The translations under genes and the position numbers were made by a program. Below the pieces are notes generated by a model that saw only the letters and a program-made list of their open reading frames with translations, was not told the origin of the DNA and ran no database searches. A DNA stretch of 64,000 bases from the NCBI GenBank assembly GCA_016709445.1, contig JADJMV010000001.1:372001-436000 (forward strand), written 5' to 3'. Positions 9,245 through 18,321 of this stretch are shown here, in pieces (the first letter of the stretch is position 1; every line of letters begins with the position of its first letter). Source of the DNA: Phycisphaerales bacterium (lineage in GTDB: Bacteria; Planctomycetota; Phycisphaerae; Phycisphaerales; UBA1924).

Positions 9245-9841
9245 CTACTCCACGGATTCCTCTTCGCGTATCTGCTCGTCGATCAGTTCCTTGAGCCGGT
9301 CGCGGATGCGCTGCTTGACCTTGTGCACCGCCTGCGTGCTCACGGTGAACTCGGCGCCGACGCTCTCCACGGATTGGCCCGCGAGGAGGCGTTCGAAGAT
9401 GAGGATGCTCCGGGTTTCAAAGGCGGCCCGTACCGTGGACATGGCGAGCCGGAAGTGGTGGTCGATCCACTCCTGCTCCCACAGGGTGTCCGGAGCGGCT
9501 TCGCGCTCCGCCTCGGGGGATGCACTATCAGTTCCTACCGCCGCCACCGGCTGATTTGGACGCGAGATTTGGTCGGACATCGCGCTCCGGACGACCCGGT
9601 AGAGGTAGTCCCGGAACCGGCCGCGCGAGGGGTCGTAGGCGAAAGCCGGGAGACTCCGGACCAGACGGAGCATGGTGGCCTGGCGGATATCCTCGGCGTC
9701 GGCGGCCTGGAGGCCACGGCGGCGGCAATACCTCAGGATGAGTTCGCGGTACTTCGACTCGAACTGGCGCCAGGCCTCGTCGTCCGAATGGTCCCGGAGA
9801 CGGGAGAGCAGGCTGGGGCGGGTGAGCTCGTTGTGGTTCAC
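9245..9841 (-). CDS. ECF-type RNA polymerase sigma factor
   Basis: A 198-residue sigma-70 family protein of the planctomycete ECF type. Region 2 is visible as DEAWRQFESKYRELILRYCRRRGL, then AEDIRQATMLRLVRSLPAFAYDPSRGRFRDYLYRVVRSAM. Region 4 is the helix-turn-helix part SVESVGAEFTVSTQAVHKVKQRIRDRLKELI. Translation appears to start at a GTG (9841), since no better in-frame ATG precedes the conserved region. The kinase gene follows after 6 bases, so the kinase probably controls this sigma factor or responds with it, as described for kinase-linked ECF groups in planctomycetes. No anti-sigma factor is seen. The target promoters are unknown. Confidence 0.9.
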   Translation of the reverse strand: MNHNELTRPSLLSRLRDHSDDEAWRQFESKYRELILRYCRRRGLQAADAEDIRQATMLRLVRSLPAFAYDPSRGRFRDYLYRVVRSAMSDQISRPNQPVAAVGTDSASPEAEREAAPDTLWEQEWIDHHFRLAMSTVRAAFETRSILIFERLLAGQSVESVGAEFTVSTQAVHKVKQRIRDRLKELIDEQIREEESVE

Positions 9842-10076
9842 AGGGCCGGTCCGGGGCGTTGGGGCGGGACCAGCAGGAACCCGGGCCCTTCGGAGCCATC
9901 ATACAGGCCGGGGATCCAAACCCGGGCGGGGTTTCTCGAGTCATGCCGGCCGAGTCGCGTGTCGACCAAGCCGACCGCCCCCTCCGCCGCGACGACAAGG
10001 GGCCGCCCCCTCGCGGGAGCGGCCCTCGGTGCGCGAGCGTACAGCGTGCTCGCGGGAGTTGGCATTGCCGGCCGGG

Positions 10077-11738
10077 TCAGTCCCGGTTATCCACCCAGGA
10101 GTTCAGGAATGCGACGACGTCGCGGGAATCGTGGGAACCATCCCGGTTGTAGTCGGTGCCGATGAAGCGATCGGCCCAGCCGTTCAGGAACGCGGAGACA
10201 TCGCGGGTATCGACGGCTCCATCCTGGTTGAAATCGCCGGGGCGCTTCCAGAATGTGTCGAAGTTGAACATGGCGAGGAGTTGCCCGCCCTCGGCGATCT
10301 CGGGGTCGTCGATCGTGTAGTGGGCCTGATCGACGAGGAGCAGCCAGCCCGGGCCGAGGATGTCGCCGGCATCGATGATGCCCGAGGCCTCCTCGTTGGT
10401 GGTGAGGAAGTTCGAGCCGCCGTTCTCGAAGCGATCGGGGTCGTGGGTCGCGATCTGGGTGAGTTCGCCCGAGGCCGTGCCGTACTGCCAGATCTTGCCC
10501 AGGCGCGCGTCGCCACCGATGTCCTCGAGCAGAATGATGTTGCCCGCCCGGTCCATGCAGATGTTGTCGAACATCAGCTGACCCTCGTCGCCCCTGAGGA
10601 GAATGTCGACGACGCCGCCCGCCGCCGGGTCAGCGATGTCATGGAACGTGATCCTCCAGAGACGGCTGTTCTTGGTCGTAGAGGCCGTGGTGACGAAGTA
10701 GTAGGTGTTCTCGTGGCCGGGGCGAGTGTCCCAGCATCCGTCCTCGATGCGCTGCAGCCGGAAGACATCGTTCGCGATGGACTCGGACTGGAGTTCGATA
10801 CCGTCCATGCCCGAGACGTCGCCGAAGCCGAAGAACTCGCAGTCGGCGTGGGCCACGTAGGAGTCGGTGCCGAAACCGAAGTCGTTGGATTCGCCGGTGA
10901 CGAGGCCGCCGTCGACCGAGACCTTCATCCCGAACAGGTCGCCGCCCACGAGACCAGCGCGCTCGATGTCGCTGCCGGTGTCGCGCTTCTCGCCGACATA
11001 CATGTAGATCTCGCAGGGGGTATCGCTGTTGACATCGCCGTTGGCGTCGTCGGAGCCGAAGACGATGGTCTTGTCCTGGGCATAGGGGCTCGCGAGCACG
11101 TTCTCAAAGGCCATCCGCCCGAGCCAGGGGATCTCGTAGCTCGAACCGGTGTCCGGGCCCGTCGCGATGTGGGCCATCGCCCGCCCGTGGTCCGGGGTAT
11201 AGGGCGGCGTGGTCTCCTCGCCGTTCATGAAGATCCGGTTCGTCGTCCCCTTGCCGCTCGCCGCGTTGTAGTAGGCGGTCACCGCAGCCAGGTCGGCCGA
11301 GCAGAATCGCTCGAACGCCTCCGCGCCAGACTGCTCGTAGGCCGCGGTGCCTTTATTCCAAACGAAGATACGCTGCATCAGGTCGTGTCCGGACAGCACC
11401 TCGAGCGTCGAGGAATCAATCGTCCAAGCGGCCACGAACGAACCCGTCGCGCCGTGGGCGCGGACGGCGCCCTGGCCCCGGCTGAACTCGTGGTTGCAGA
11501 GCAGGGTGAAGGTGCCGTCGCCATTGTCGAACGCGCCCAGGCCGTCCGGAACGCCCGCCATGCGGTAGCCGCCCGGTACGGCGTCGGCGGCCGTGAGGAC
11601 CGACGTGGTGCTGGTGCCGCCCACGACCGGCACGACGTACGCCGAGTCGCTGGTGCTGGGGCCGGTGAGCTGGGCCGAGGCCTGGCCGGCGGCGGCAAGG
11701 ACGGCGAGGATGCCGAGTCGGACTCCGGTGCTGCGCAT
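10077..11738 (-). CDS. secreted PhoX/DUF839-like protein with cysteine-free dockerin
   Basis: A 553-residue protein with a signal peptide (MRSTGVRLGILAVLAAAGQASAQ). The main domain has LLCNHEFSRGQGAVRAHG, FERFCSADLAAVTAYYN, RIFMNGEE and GRAMAHIATG, the pattern of DUF839/PhoX-type beta-propellers, which in PhoX bind Ca and Fe and hydrolyse phosphate esters. I cannot confirm all PhoX metal ligands, so phosphatase activity is only possible. The C-terminus has two F-hand repeats, DFNQDGAVDTRDVSAFLNGW and DYNRDGSHDSRDVVAFLNSW. Unlike the other dockerin proteins here, it has no Cys before loop 1 and ends in VDNRD instead of Gly-Cys. It stands alone on the minus strand, away from the main (+) cluster. 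Confidence 0.85.
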   Translation of the reverse strand: MRSTGVRLGILAVLAAAGQASAQLTGPSTSDSAYVVPVVGGTSTTSVLTAADAVPGGYRMAGVPDGLGAFDNGDGTFTLLCNHEFSRGQGAVRAHGATGSFVAAWTIDSSTLEVLSGHDLMQRIFVWNKGTAAYEQSGAEAFERFCSADLAAVTAYYNAASGKGTTNRIFMNGEETTPPYTPDHGRAMAHIATGPDTGSSYEIPWLGRMAFENVLASPYAQDKTIVFGSDDANGDVNSDTPCEIYMYVGEKRDTGSDIERAGLVGGDLFGMKVSVDGGLVTGESNDFGFGTDSYVAHADCEFFGFGDVSGMDGIELQSESIANDVFRLQRIEDGCWDTRPGHENTYYFVTTASTTKNSRLWRITFHDIADPAAGGVVDILLRGDEGQLMFDNICMDRAGNIILLEDIGGDARLGKIWQYGTASGELTQIATHDPDRFENGGSNFLTTNEEASGIIDAGDILGPGWLLLVDQAHYTIDDPEIAEGGQLLAMFNFDTFWKRPGDFNQDGAVDTRDVSAFLNGWADRFIGTDYNRDGSHDSRDVVAFLNSWVDNRD

Positions 11739-11861
11739 GTGATCTCCCTCGTGACAAGTGCCGATCCACGAGCGCCGGCCGCACGGCCGCGCGTCTTCGC
11801 AGAGGTGGGAGTGGTATCGCGCAACCCGGTGGGGAACGGTTTGCCCGGGACGAAGGTGCGG

Positions 11862-12566
11862 TCAAGATTGCGCAGATGCCGTCGGCGACCAGCGTGTGTC
11901 AAGATCGTGTTGCACACCGAGCAAGTCCAGTACCTTGCCGACGATGAAGTCCACAATATCTTCAACGCTTCGTGGGAGGAGGTAGAGCCCCGGGTTCGTC
12001 GGACACACCACCGCGCCGGCGAGCGTGAGCGTGCGCATGTTCTCGATGTCGATCAGTGACAGCGGCGTCTCCCGGTGGCAGACGATAAGAGGCCGCCGCT
12101 CCTTCAGCGTCACCATCGCGGCGCGCGTAAGTAGATTGCTGCCCGAGCCCGTGGCGATCTGCCCGAGGCTCGTGCTCGAGCAGGGGAGCACCACCATGCC
12201 GCTATGCAGGAAGCTCCCCGAGGCGATCACCGCGCCCACATCCCGGTTCGGGTGGATCACAAGCCGGCCCGAGACCTCGTCGGTGCTCCAAGGCGCACCG
12301 GCGCGAGGGCGGAGGCCAGGCGCCGGGGCCGCCGAACCGAAGCGGTGGGGCAGCAGCGACGGACCGTCGAGGTGGCGGACCCCCGCCTCGTCCGCCAGCA
12401 GACGCCGACCGTAGTCGCTCACGACCAGGTGCACCTCGTGGCCCCCGGCGAGCAGCATTTCCAGCGTTCGCAGGGCGTACGCGGCCCCAGAAGCGCCGGT
12501 AATCCCCAGCACGAGTCTTCGGGCCAAGGGCGCGTCAATCGGAGTGTGGGTGGGCTGGGTTCGCAT
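11862..12566 (-). CDS. ubiX: UbiX-type flavin prenyltransferase
   Basis: A 234-residue cytosolic enzyme that makes prenylated FMN, the cofactor of UbiD-type decarboxylases. The N-terminal flavin-binding motif GITGASGAAYA is at about residues 20-30. GSFLHSGMVVLPCSSTSLGQIATGSGSNLLTRA and KERRPLIVCHRETPLSLIDIENM are the family's active-site blocks, and PTNPGLYLLPRSVEDIVDFIVGKVLDLLG closes the protein. The start at 12566 is chosen because conserved sequence begins shortly after it; the frame stays open to 12671 with unrelated Arg/Pro-rich residues. An insertion near AAPAPGLRPRAGAPW makes it slightly longer than typical UbiX (about 190-200 residues). The gene is divergent from the lipoprotein gene at 12654. 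No ubiD is in the window. Confidence 0.92.
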   Translation of the reverse strand: MRTQPTHTPIDAPLARRLVLGITGASGAAYALRTLEMLLAGGHEVHLVVSDYGRRLLADEAGVRHLDGPSLLPHRFGSAAPAPGLRPRAGAPWSTDEVSGRLVIHPNRDVGAVIASGSFLHSGMVVLPCSSTSLGQIATGSGSNLLTRAAMVTLKERRPLIVCHRETPLSLIDIENMRTLTLAGAVVCPTNPGLYLLPRSVEDIVDFIVGKVLDLLGVQHDLDTRWSPTASAQS

Positions 12567-12653
12567 TGGCCCCGCTCGGTGCGAATGATGGTAGGGTTGG
12601 ATGGGGCCTGGGCGGCCCCGCGGCCTGTCGGTTCGGCCCCAAGGGAGGTATGG

Positions 12654-13352
12654 ATGTCGACCTCGGCGCACATCAAGAAGATTGCTGGCACCGCCACGAT
12701 GGCCGTCGCGCTCTGGACGGGCGTCGCCGGTTGCACGAGCGTGATCTACGACAGCAACCCCGAGGGACCCGCCTCACAGCTCGAAGAGAAGCCCGATTTC
12801 GCGAGCCATACCGTCCAGAACCTCCTCGCCACCAGTGTCCGCTGGGCCGTCGAGAACTACCCCCCACCCGGCGACCAGGGCTGGTTTGCTGTCAACCTCC
12901 CCCGAGGCCTGACCCGCGAGCAATACATCAAGGTCGCCGAGCAGATCAGCGATCATGCCGCCCCGATCACCCCCGAGCTGGACTACCTGCCCACCTACCA
13001 CGTCGGCTGGGTCTGGATGCGGGGAGATCACGCCCGGGTGGATGTGATGCGGCCGGTGTACATGCTCTCGTCCGATGACAAGCCGGTCTTCCAGACCATC
13101 ACCCTGCACCTGCGCCGCCGGTATGCCTCGTGGCGGGTCGAACGGACGCAGCCCTGGGATCCGGGCGTCGTCCCCCTCCCCCCCATCTACGACCTCCCGC
13201 CCGAGGAGGTCCCCGCCGGGACTCAGACCTCGCCGGCCGGGGCCGCCCCGACCGAGGATTCTCAGCCCACCGAGACGAACGACTCCTCGCCCCCGGTGGA
13301 GACCCCGGACGACTCCGGTGGCGAAATCGATCCGGGCGCCGGGGCTGGTTGA
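12654..13352 (+). CDS. putative lipoprotein, unknown function
   Basis: A 232-residue protein with a lipoprotein signal: basic MSTSAHIKK, hydrophobic IAGTATMAVALWTG and lipobox VAGC with Cys at about 26. A clear Shine-Dalgarno (AAGGGAGGT) precedes the ATG at 12654. The middle has a compact domain (HTVQNLLATSVRWAVENYP through RRRYASWRVERTQPWDPG) that I do not recognise. The last 50 residues are rich in Pro, Ser, Thr, Glu and Asp and likely disordered. The frame extends upstream to 12204 but lies antisense to ubiX there. pyrB follows after 16 bases, so the two may share a transcript, although no functional link is obvious. Confidence 0.75.
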   Translation: MSTSAHIKKIAGTATMAVALWTGVAGCTSVIYDSNPEGPASQLEEKPDFASHTVQNLLATSVRWAVENYPPPGDQGWFAVNLPRGLTREQYIKVAEQISDHAAPITPELDYLPTYHVGWVWMRGDHARVDVMRPVYMLSSDDKPVFQTITLHLRRRYASWRVERTQPWDPGVVPLPPIYDLPPEEVPAGTQTSPAGAAPTEDSQPTETNDSSPPVETPDDSGGEIDPGAGAG

Positions 13353-13368
13353 CCCTAAACTGATCGGG

Positions 13369-14394
13369 ATGACCACGATCATGAGCACCCCTCAAGCGGC
13401 GGGCGCGGGCACGGTTCGTGAACGTTCGCTGCTCGGGCTGGACGACGCACCGGTAGAGCGGATCCGCCACCTGCTGGAGCGGTCGAGGGATATCCGACCG
13501 GCCGCCATCGGCGAGGCCCCGCCCACACCCCTGCTCAAAGGACGGACCGTCGCCACCCTGTTCTTCGAGGGCTCCACGCGGACGCGCACCAGCTTCAACC
13601 TCGCCGCCCAGCGGATGGGCGCGACCGTCGTGGATCTCTCGATGGCCTCGTCGAGCCTCAGCAAGGGTGAGTCGATGACCGACACCGCCCGGAACGTCGA
13701 GGCGATGGGGGTGCACGCGATCGTGGTCCGCGCGGCCCAGGCCGGCGCAGCCCAGACCATCCACGGCGCGGTGGCCTGCAGCGTGGTCAATGCCGGCGAC
13801 GGGCGGCACGAGCACCCGACCCAGGGCCTGCTCGACATCTCCGCGATCGCCGAGGCGTTCGGACGGGACCGCTCCTTCGACCTTTCGGGGCTGCACGTGG
13901 CGATCGTGGGCGATGTGGTTAGCTCGCGCGTGGCCCGCTCGGCCGTCGCCGGACTGACCAAGCTCGGGGCGAGGGTGGTGTTGGTAGGCCCGCCGCACCT
14001 GGCCCCGAAGAGCCTGACCTGCCTGGCGCCCGGCCTCAGAGTGGAGCACGACCTCGACATGGTGCTGCCCGAGATGGACGCGGTCATGATGCTGCGTATC
14101 CAGTTCGAGCGTCACGGCTCGGGGGGTGGCGGGAGCGACGAGGGTGCGGCGAAGAAAGCCGGACCCATCGCTTCGGTGCGTGCCTACCGCGAGCATTGCG
14201 GCCTGACCGAGGAGCGCGCCGCCCGGATGAAACCCGGCGCCGTCGTGATGCACCCCGGGCCTATCAACCGCGGGGTCGAGATGGACGGTCCTGTCGCCGA
14301 CGGACAGTCCGGCCCGCGATCCCTGGTGCTTCGCCAGGTCTCATGGGGAGTCGCGGTCCGGGCCGCGGTGCTCTGCGAGTGCCTCGGGGCCTAG
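13369..14394 (+). CDS. pyrB: aspartate carbamoyltransferase catalytic subunit
   Basis: Catalyses carbamoyl phosphate plus aspartate to carbamoyl aspartate, the committed step of pyrimidine synthesis, in the cytosol. The protein has 341 residues, close to the usual 310. The carbamoyl-phosphate motif STRTR is at 69-73 in FFEGSTRTRTSF. The HEHPTQGLLD block, the aspartate-domain start VAIVGDVVSSRVARS and the late HPGPINRGVE block are all present. A short Gly/Ser-rich insertion (HGSGGGGSDEGAAKKAG) sits before the R-A-Y-REHCGLT block. The ATG at 13369 is used; an ATG four codons later is equally possible and neither has a strong ribosome site. No pyrI and no downstream pyrC are present. Confidence 0.95.
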   Translation: MTTIMSTPQAAGAGTVRERSLLGLDDAPVERIRHLLERSRDIRPAAIGEAPPTPLLKGRTVATLFFEGSTRTRTSFNLAAQRMGATVVDLSMASSSLSKGESMTDTARNVEAMGVHAIVVRAAQAGAAQTIHGAVACSVVNAGDGRHEHPTQGLLDISAIAEAFGRDRSFDLSGLHVAIVGDVVSSRVARSAVAGLTKLGARVVLVGPPHLAPKSLTCLAPGLRVEHDLDMVLPEMDAVMMLRIQFERHGSGGGGSDEGAAKKAGPIASVRAYREHCGLTEERAARMKPGAVVMHPGPINRGVEMDGPVADGQSGPRSLVLRQVSWGVAVRAAVLCECLGA

Positions 14395-14509
14395 GCCGAG
14401 CCGCCGCCCGCGAGCGGCCCTCGCACGGGTTTGGCGCGAACTGAGCGCGATGCAAACCGAAGGCACGCCGGATGCTTCATAAGGTGGTCCTCCCCTCCGG
14501 AGGCGCCCC

Positions 14510-16765
14510 ATGACCATTGGTCCCCGTACCGGCTTGCTCGCCGTTTGTGCCGCGGCCGCGCTGGCACACGCCCAGCGATTCACCATCGTCGCCCTGCCCG
14601 ATACCCAGTTCTATTCGGAACATCCCGAGTGGGCCTACCACTTCAACGCGCAGACCCAGTGGTGCGTCGACCACGCCTCCGAGTGGGATATCGCGTTCGT
14701 CACCCAGCTCGGGGATGTGGTGCAGCACGGGTCGCAACTCCCCGAGTGGCAGCGGGCCGACGCCGCCATCGGCCGGCTGGACGGGCGCCTGCCCTACAGC
14801 GTCGCGATCGGCAACCACGACTGGGGTTCGACCGGCAACAAAGACGCGCCCACCGACTACTACCGCTCGTTTTTCGGTCCGCAGCGCTACGCCGGCAGGC
14901 CCTGGTACGGCGGCGCCGATCCGACCGGGCTCAACCACTTCCAGGTCTTCCAGGCCGGTGGCTACGCGTTCCTGCACCTGGCCCTCGAGTGGCGCCCCGA
15001 CTGGAAGAGCGACGCGATGGCCTGGGCCCAATCCATCATCGATGCCCACCCGGGCATGCCCACCATCGTCTCGACCCACGAGTATGCGACCGATGCCGAC
15101 GGGGGCCACCGCAGCGCCAGCGGCGAGAACCAGTTCAATCGCCTCGTGCGGGCGAATGACCAGGTCTTCATGGTGCTCAACGGACACTTCACACAGGGCA
15201 ACGCCTACGGCGAATACCACGAGGTCGTCCTCAATGATTTCGGGCGTCCGGTGTACCAGATGCTCTCGGACTACCAGTCCCGGGTCGAGGGGGGCGACGG
15301 CTGGATGCGACTCATCGAGTTCCAGCCCGAGATGGGCCGCATCGATGTCTACACCTTCAGCCCCAGCCGCGAAGAGCGCGGGATGGCGGCGTGGGAAAAC
15401 GACGCCGACAGCCGGTTCGGCTTCGAGCTAGATCTCGGGCAGCGGTTCTCTCCTGTCAAGGACACCATCCCGGCCAGAACCGTCACATTCCGCCAGGGGG
15501 AGAGCGGCTACGCCGGCTCGCTCGACACCACGCTGCGGCAGTCGCAGCCGGGCACGCGCTTCTACAGCGATGACTCGCTCTGGATCGACGGAGACGACCC
15601 CAACGGCTCGACGCTGGACACGCAGTCGCTGCTCCGCTTCGACGGCGTCTTCGGCCCGCTCGGTGTCCCCGCCGACTCGGATATCCTCGGCGCCGTGCTC
15701 GAACTCGGCGTCAACAACGGCGGGAGCGGTATCGGCCTCCACCGTGCGCTGACGACCTGGAGCAACCTCTCGACCTGGGACAGCCTCGGCGCCGGCGTCC
15801 AGCCGGACGGGGCCGACGCGGCCTCCCGCTGGAGCCGGCAGCTCTCGGGCGTAACAGACGGGCAGCTCTCGGTGGATGTCACCAGCGACCTTCGCCTTCG
15901 ATTCAACGGCGCGGCCGACACCGGCTGGGTCATGCTGCCGCTCGGGGATGATGGCGTGGGGGTGGCCTCGGCCGAGGCGGCGTCGCTCGCGGCCCGCCCG
16001 CGCCTGGTGCTGCGGATCGCCGATGCCCCGGTCCACACCGCCGCATTCCAGCAGGGAGTCAACGGCTACGACGGCACGAGCGACACGGAACTGCGGGCCA
16101 TCAACCCCGATACCGGCCTGGGGCAGGAGCCCCGCGCCAGCGTGGACGCCCAATACAGCTTCCTCAAGACCAACGCCCTCCTCCGATTCGACGGGCTCTT
16201 CGGTCCGGGCGCCATCCCCGCCGGGGCCCGCATCACCTCCGCCGTGCTGCAGGTTCAGATCGTGGACGCCGGCAGCGGCCTGACGCTCCACGCCATGCGC
16301 CGCCCCTGGCAGGAAAGCGATACGTGGAACTCGCTGCTTGGCGGCGTCCGAGCGGATGACCTCGAGGCCGACTACCGCCCGATCGCCTCCGCCGGACGCG
16401 ATTCGGACGCCCCGAATCTCGCCGCCGGCCCGCTCGGCTTCGACGTGACCGCGGACGTGATCAGATGGCGGGCGGGCGCGCCCAATCAAGGGTGGGCGAT
16501 GCTCCCTTGGCCCTCGGGGATCGACGGGGTCGATGTGGCGACGAGCGAATGGCCCGAGGTCTCGGAGCGTCCGCGACTGATCGTGCGATATCTCGCTGGT
16601 TGCGCCGCCGACTTCGACGGAGATGGGGCCGCGGATACCCGAGATGTGCTCGCGTTCCTCAACGTCTGGGCGGCCTCCGATCCCTCGGCCGATATGAACG
16701 GCGACGGCATCATCGATAGCCGCGATGTGCTGGCATTTCTCAACATCTGGGCCGCTGGTTGCTGA
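14510..16765 (+). CDS. secreted metallophosphoesterase with two DNRLRE domains and GC-dockerin
   Basis: A 751-residue exported protein. After a signal peptide (to about AHAQ) comes a calcineurin-like phosphoesterase with the metal-binding blocks LPDTQFYS, QLGDVVQHG, IGNHDWG, STHEY and NGHFTQ. Two DNRLRE-type beta domains follow: one from TVTFRQGESGYAGSLDTTLR and the second from TAAFQQGVNGYDGTSDTELR, each with the LLRFDG(V/L)FG signature. These probably serve binding or adhesion. The C-terminus is the two-repeat dockerin, with a Cys before the first loop (GCAADFDGDG) and a terminal AAGC. A GGAGG ribosome site precedes the ATG. It is the first gene of the long (+) secreted cluster. The substrate (nucleotide, phosphodiester or phospholipid) cannot be told. 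Confidence 0.9.
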   Translation: MTIGPRTGLLAVCAAAALAHAQRFTIVALPDTQFYSEHPEWAYHFNAQTQWCVDHASEWDIAFVTQLGDVVQHGSQLPEWQRADAAIGRLDGRLPYSVAIGNHDWGSTGNKDAPTDYYRSFFGPQRYAGRPWYGGADPTGLNHFQVFQAGGYAFLHLALEWRPDWKSDAMAWAQSIIDAHPGMPTIVSTHEYATDADGGHRSASGENQFNRLVRANDQVFMVLNGHFTQGNAYGEYHEVVLNDFGRPVYQMLSDYQSRVEGGDGWMRLIEFQPEMGRIDVYTFSPSREERGMAAWENDADSRFGFELDLGQRFSPVKDTIPARTVTFRQGESGYAGSLDTTLRQSQPGTRFYSDDSLWIDGDDPNGSTLDTQSLLRFDGVFGPLGVPADSDILGAVLELGVNNGGSGIGLHRALTTWSNLSTWDSLGAGVQPDGADAASRWSRQLSGVTDGQLSVDVTSDLRLRFNGAADTGWVMLPLGDDGVGVASAEAASLAARPRLVLRIADAPVHTAAFQQGVNGYDGTSDTELRAINPDTGLGQEPRASVDAQYSFLKTNALLRFDGLFGPGAIPAGARITSAVLQVQIVDAGSGLTLHAMRRPWQESDTWNSLLGGVRADDLEADYRPIASAGRDSDAPNLAAGPLGFDVTADVIRWRAGAPNQGWAMLPWPSGIDGVDVATSEWPEVSERPRLIVRYLAGCAADFDGDGAADTRDVLAFLNVWAASDPSADMNGDGIIDSRDVLAFLNIWAAGC

Positions 16766-16901
16766 GCGCCGGAGCACGAAAGTATCCGTGCGAAGAGCAA
16801 CACCGCCCCGTGCTGAATCGTCGTAAGCGCAAGCCACGTGTGGGGTTGCGAAGCATGGGCTTGGCAGACTGCCTCGGCCTGCGCGCGATCTGAGCGCCGG
16901 G

Positions 16902-16934
16902 AAGCCTGCGTGAAACCCGCCTGCATGCAGGCTT
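16902..16934. repeat. inverted repeat downstream of phosphoesterase gene
   Basis: AAGCCTGC (16902-16909) and GCAGGCTT (16927-16934) form a perfect 8-bp stem. The right arm also belongs to a self-complementary 14-mer, GCCTGCATGCAGGC (16919-16932). There is no T-run, so this is either a weak terminator for the upstream gene or a protein-binding site ahead of the pseudopilin gene. Nothing else is recognisable in 16766-17060. Confidence 0.4.
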
Positions 16935-17060
16935 ACCGAAACCTGAGCGCATCCTGAACCGTGTCTCGCGCGGTGTGTCCGTAATCTTCGCTCTCAGCGG
17001 GGAGTTGGTTCTGTTCCCGCCTTTCGTGGCACTTACCCAAGACGAATGGAGCAAGGGACG

Positions 17061-18059
17061 ATGCGCACCCCAACGGATCGTGGTGGTTTCACTCTCATCG
17101 AACTGCTCGTAGTGATCGCGATTATCGCGCTGCTCATCGGCATCCTGCTGCCGGCGCTGGGCAAGGCCCGCGCCACCGCCCAGGCGCTCAAGTGCGCCGT
17201 GAGCGAGCGTGCGGTCTCGCAGGGCGTTCTCATGTATGTGGGGAGCAACAACTACTTCCCACCGTCCTACGTCTACGGGTCCGACAGCGAAACCGGCGCG
17301 TGGAAGATGGAAGACCAGCTCCTCCACAACCCCCATCCCGACACCGGGTACGTGCACTGGTCCTGGACCCTGTTCGACCAGAACATCGGCCTCGAGGCCT
17401 TCCAGTGCCCCTCGACGCAGCACGGCGGGGCTCCCGCGGCCAACCCGGGGCGCAACGAGGACGATTGGGAGGACACGCAGCGCAACGATCTCGGGAACGG
17501 CCCCGGAGCCCCCACGCCCCACGATCGCCAGGTCGCCCGATGCGCCTTCACCGGCAACGCGGCCATTTTCCCGCGAAACAAGTTCAGCCTCGGCGAGCAA
17601 CGCCAGAACCGGCTCGTCCGCGCCGGCGAGTTCGACGACGATTCCCGCGTCATCCTCGCCACGGAATTCCAGGACTCCAAGAATGGGTGGAAGTCGATCA
17701 TGGAGGATGTCAACAGCGGGGTGATCAAGAGCCATCGCCCGCTCACACCCTTCGTCGGCCGTTCCTCCGGCGCGGATCCCTACTCCGAGCCGAAGGGCAA
17801 CAACCGATTCGTCTACCCCGACCCTCAGCAGATCTACAGCAAAGAAGAGATGTCCTCCCACACTGAGGAACTGATCAACGACGGCCAGTCGGTGCTCAAC
17901 GCTGTCGGCCGCAACCACAATGGCAAGGCCAACTTCGCGTTCGTCGATGGCCACGTCGAATCGATGGAAGTCCGCGAGTCGATCGAGAAGCAGCTGTGGG
18001 GCAACCGGTTCTACAGCCTGACCGGCGGCAACCGCGTCGACACCAAGTACAAGTGGTGA
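17061..18059 (+). CDS. type II secretion/type IV pilin-like pseudopilin (H-X9-DG type)
   Basis: A 332-residue protein with a prepilin leader and helix, [30 protein letters not shown]. Prepilin peptidase would cleave before the Phe and methylate it. Near the C-terminus is [16 protein letters not shown], the H-X9-DG motif of the large planctomycete family (DUF1559-like). These proteins are far more numerous than pilin machines need and their role is unclear; they sit in the inner membrane facing the periplasm. The ATG at 17061 has AAGGGAC in front; an in-frame ATG at 17046 lacks one. It is the only gene of the 14.5-37.9 kb cluster without a dockerin. No secretion ATPase or peptidase gene is nearby. 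Confidence 0.9.
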   Translation: MRTPTDRGGFTLIELLVVIAIIALLIGILLPALGKARATAQALKCAVSERAVSQGVLMYVGSNNYFPPSYVYGSDSETGAWKMEDQLLHNPHPDTGYVHWSWTLFDQNIGLEAFQCPSTQHGGAPAANPGRNEDDWEDTQRNDLGNGPGAPTPHDRQVARCAFTGNAAIFPRNKFSLGEQRQNRLVRAGEFDDDSRVILATEFQDSKNGWKSIMEDVNSGVIKSHRPLTPFVGRSSGADPYSEPKGNNRFVYPDPQQIYSKEEMSSHTEELINDGQSVLNAVGRNHNGKANFAFVDGHVESMEVRESIEKQLWGNRFYSLTGGNRVDTKYKW

Positions 18060-18321
18060 TCGATCGGGGCGCCGCCCGCGGAGCGTGTGGATTTCGACAA
18101 GTTGCCGCGCGGGCCCTTCCCCGCCCGGCACAGCACGCGAGAATGATCTTATCGCCCGAGCCTCGATGCAGGGCGGCGTGACGCGAGGGCCGCGAGGGCG
18201 ACCCGACAACTCGGGCAGGATGCACGGCAATTCACTGTGAGTCGAAGTGCGCCCCGTTGCACCGGCGCGGTCGCTGCGCGCCATGGCGGGGCTGGGGCAG
18301 CAAGCAACAGGAGAGATCAGC

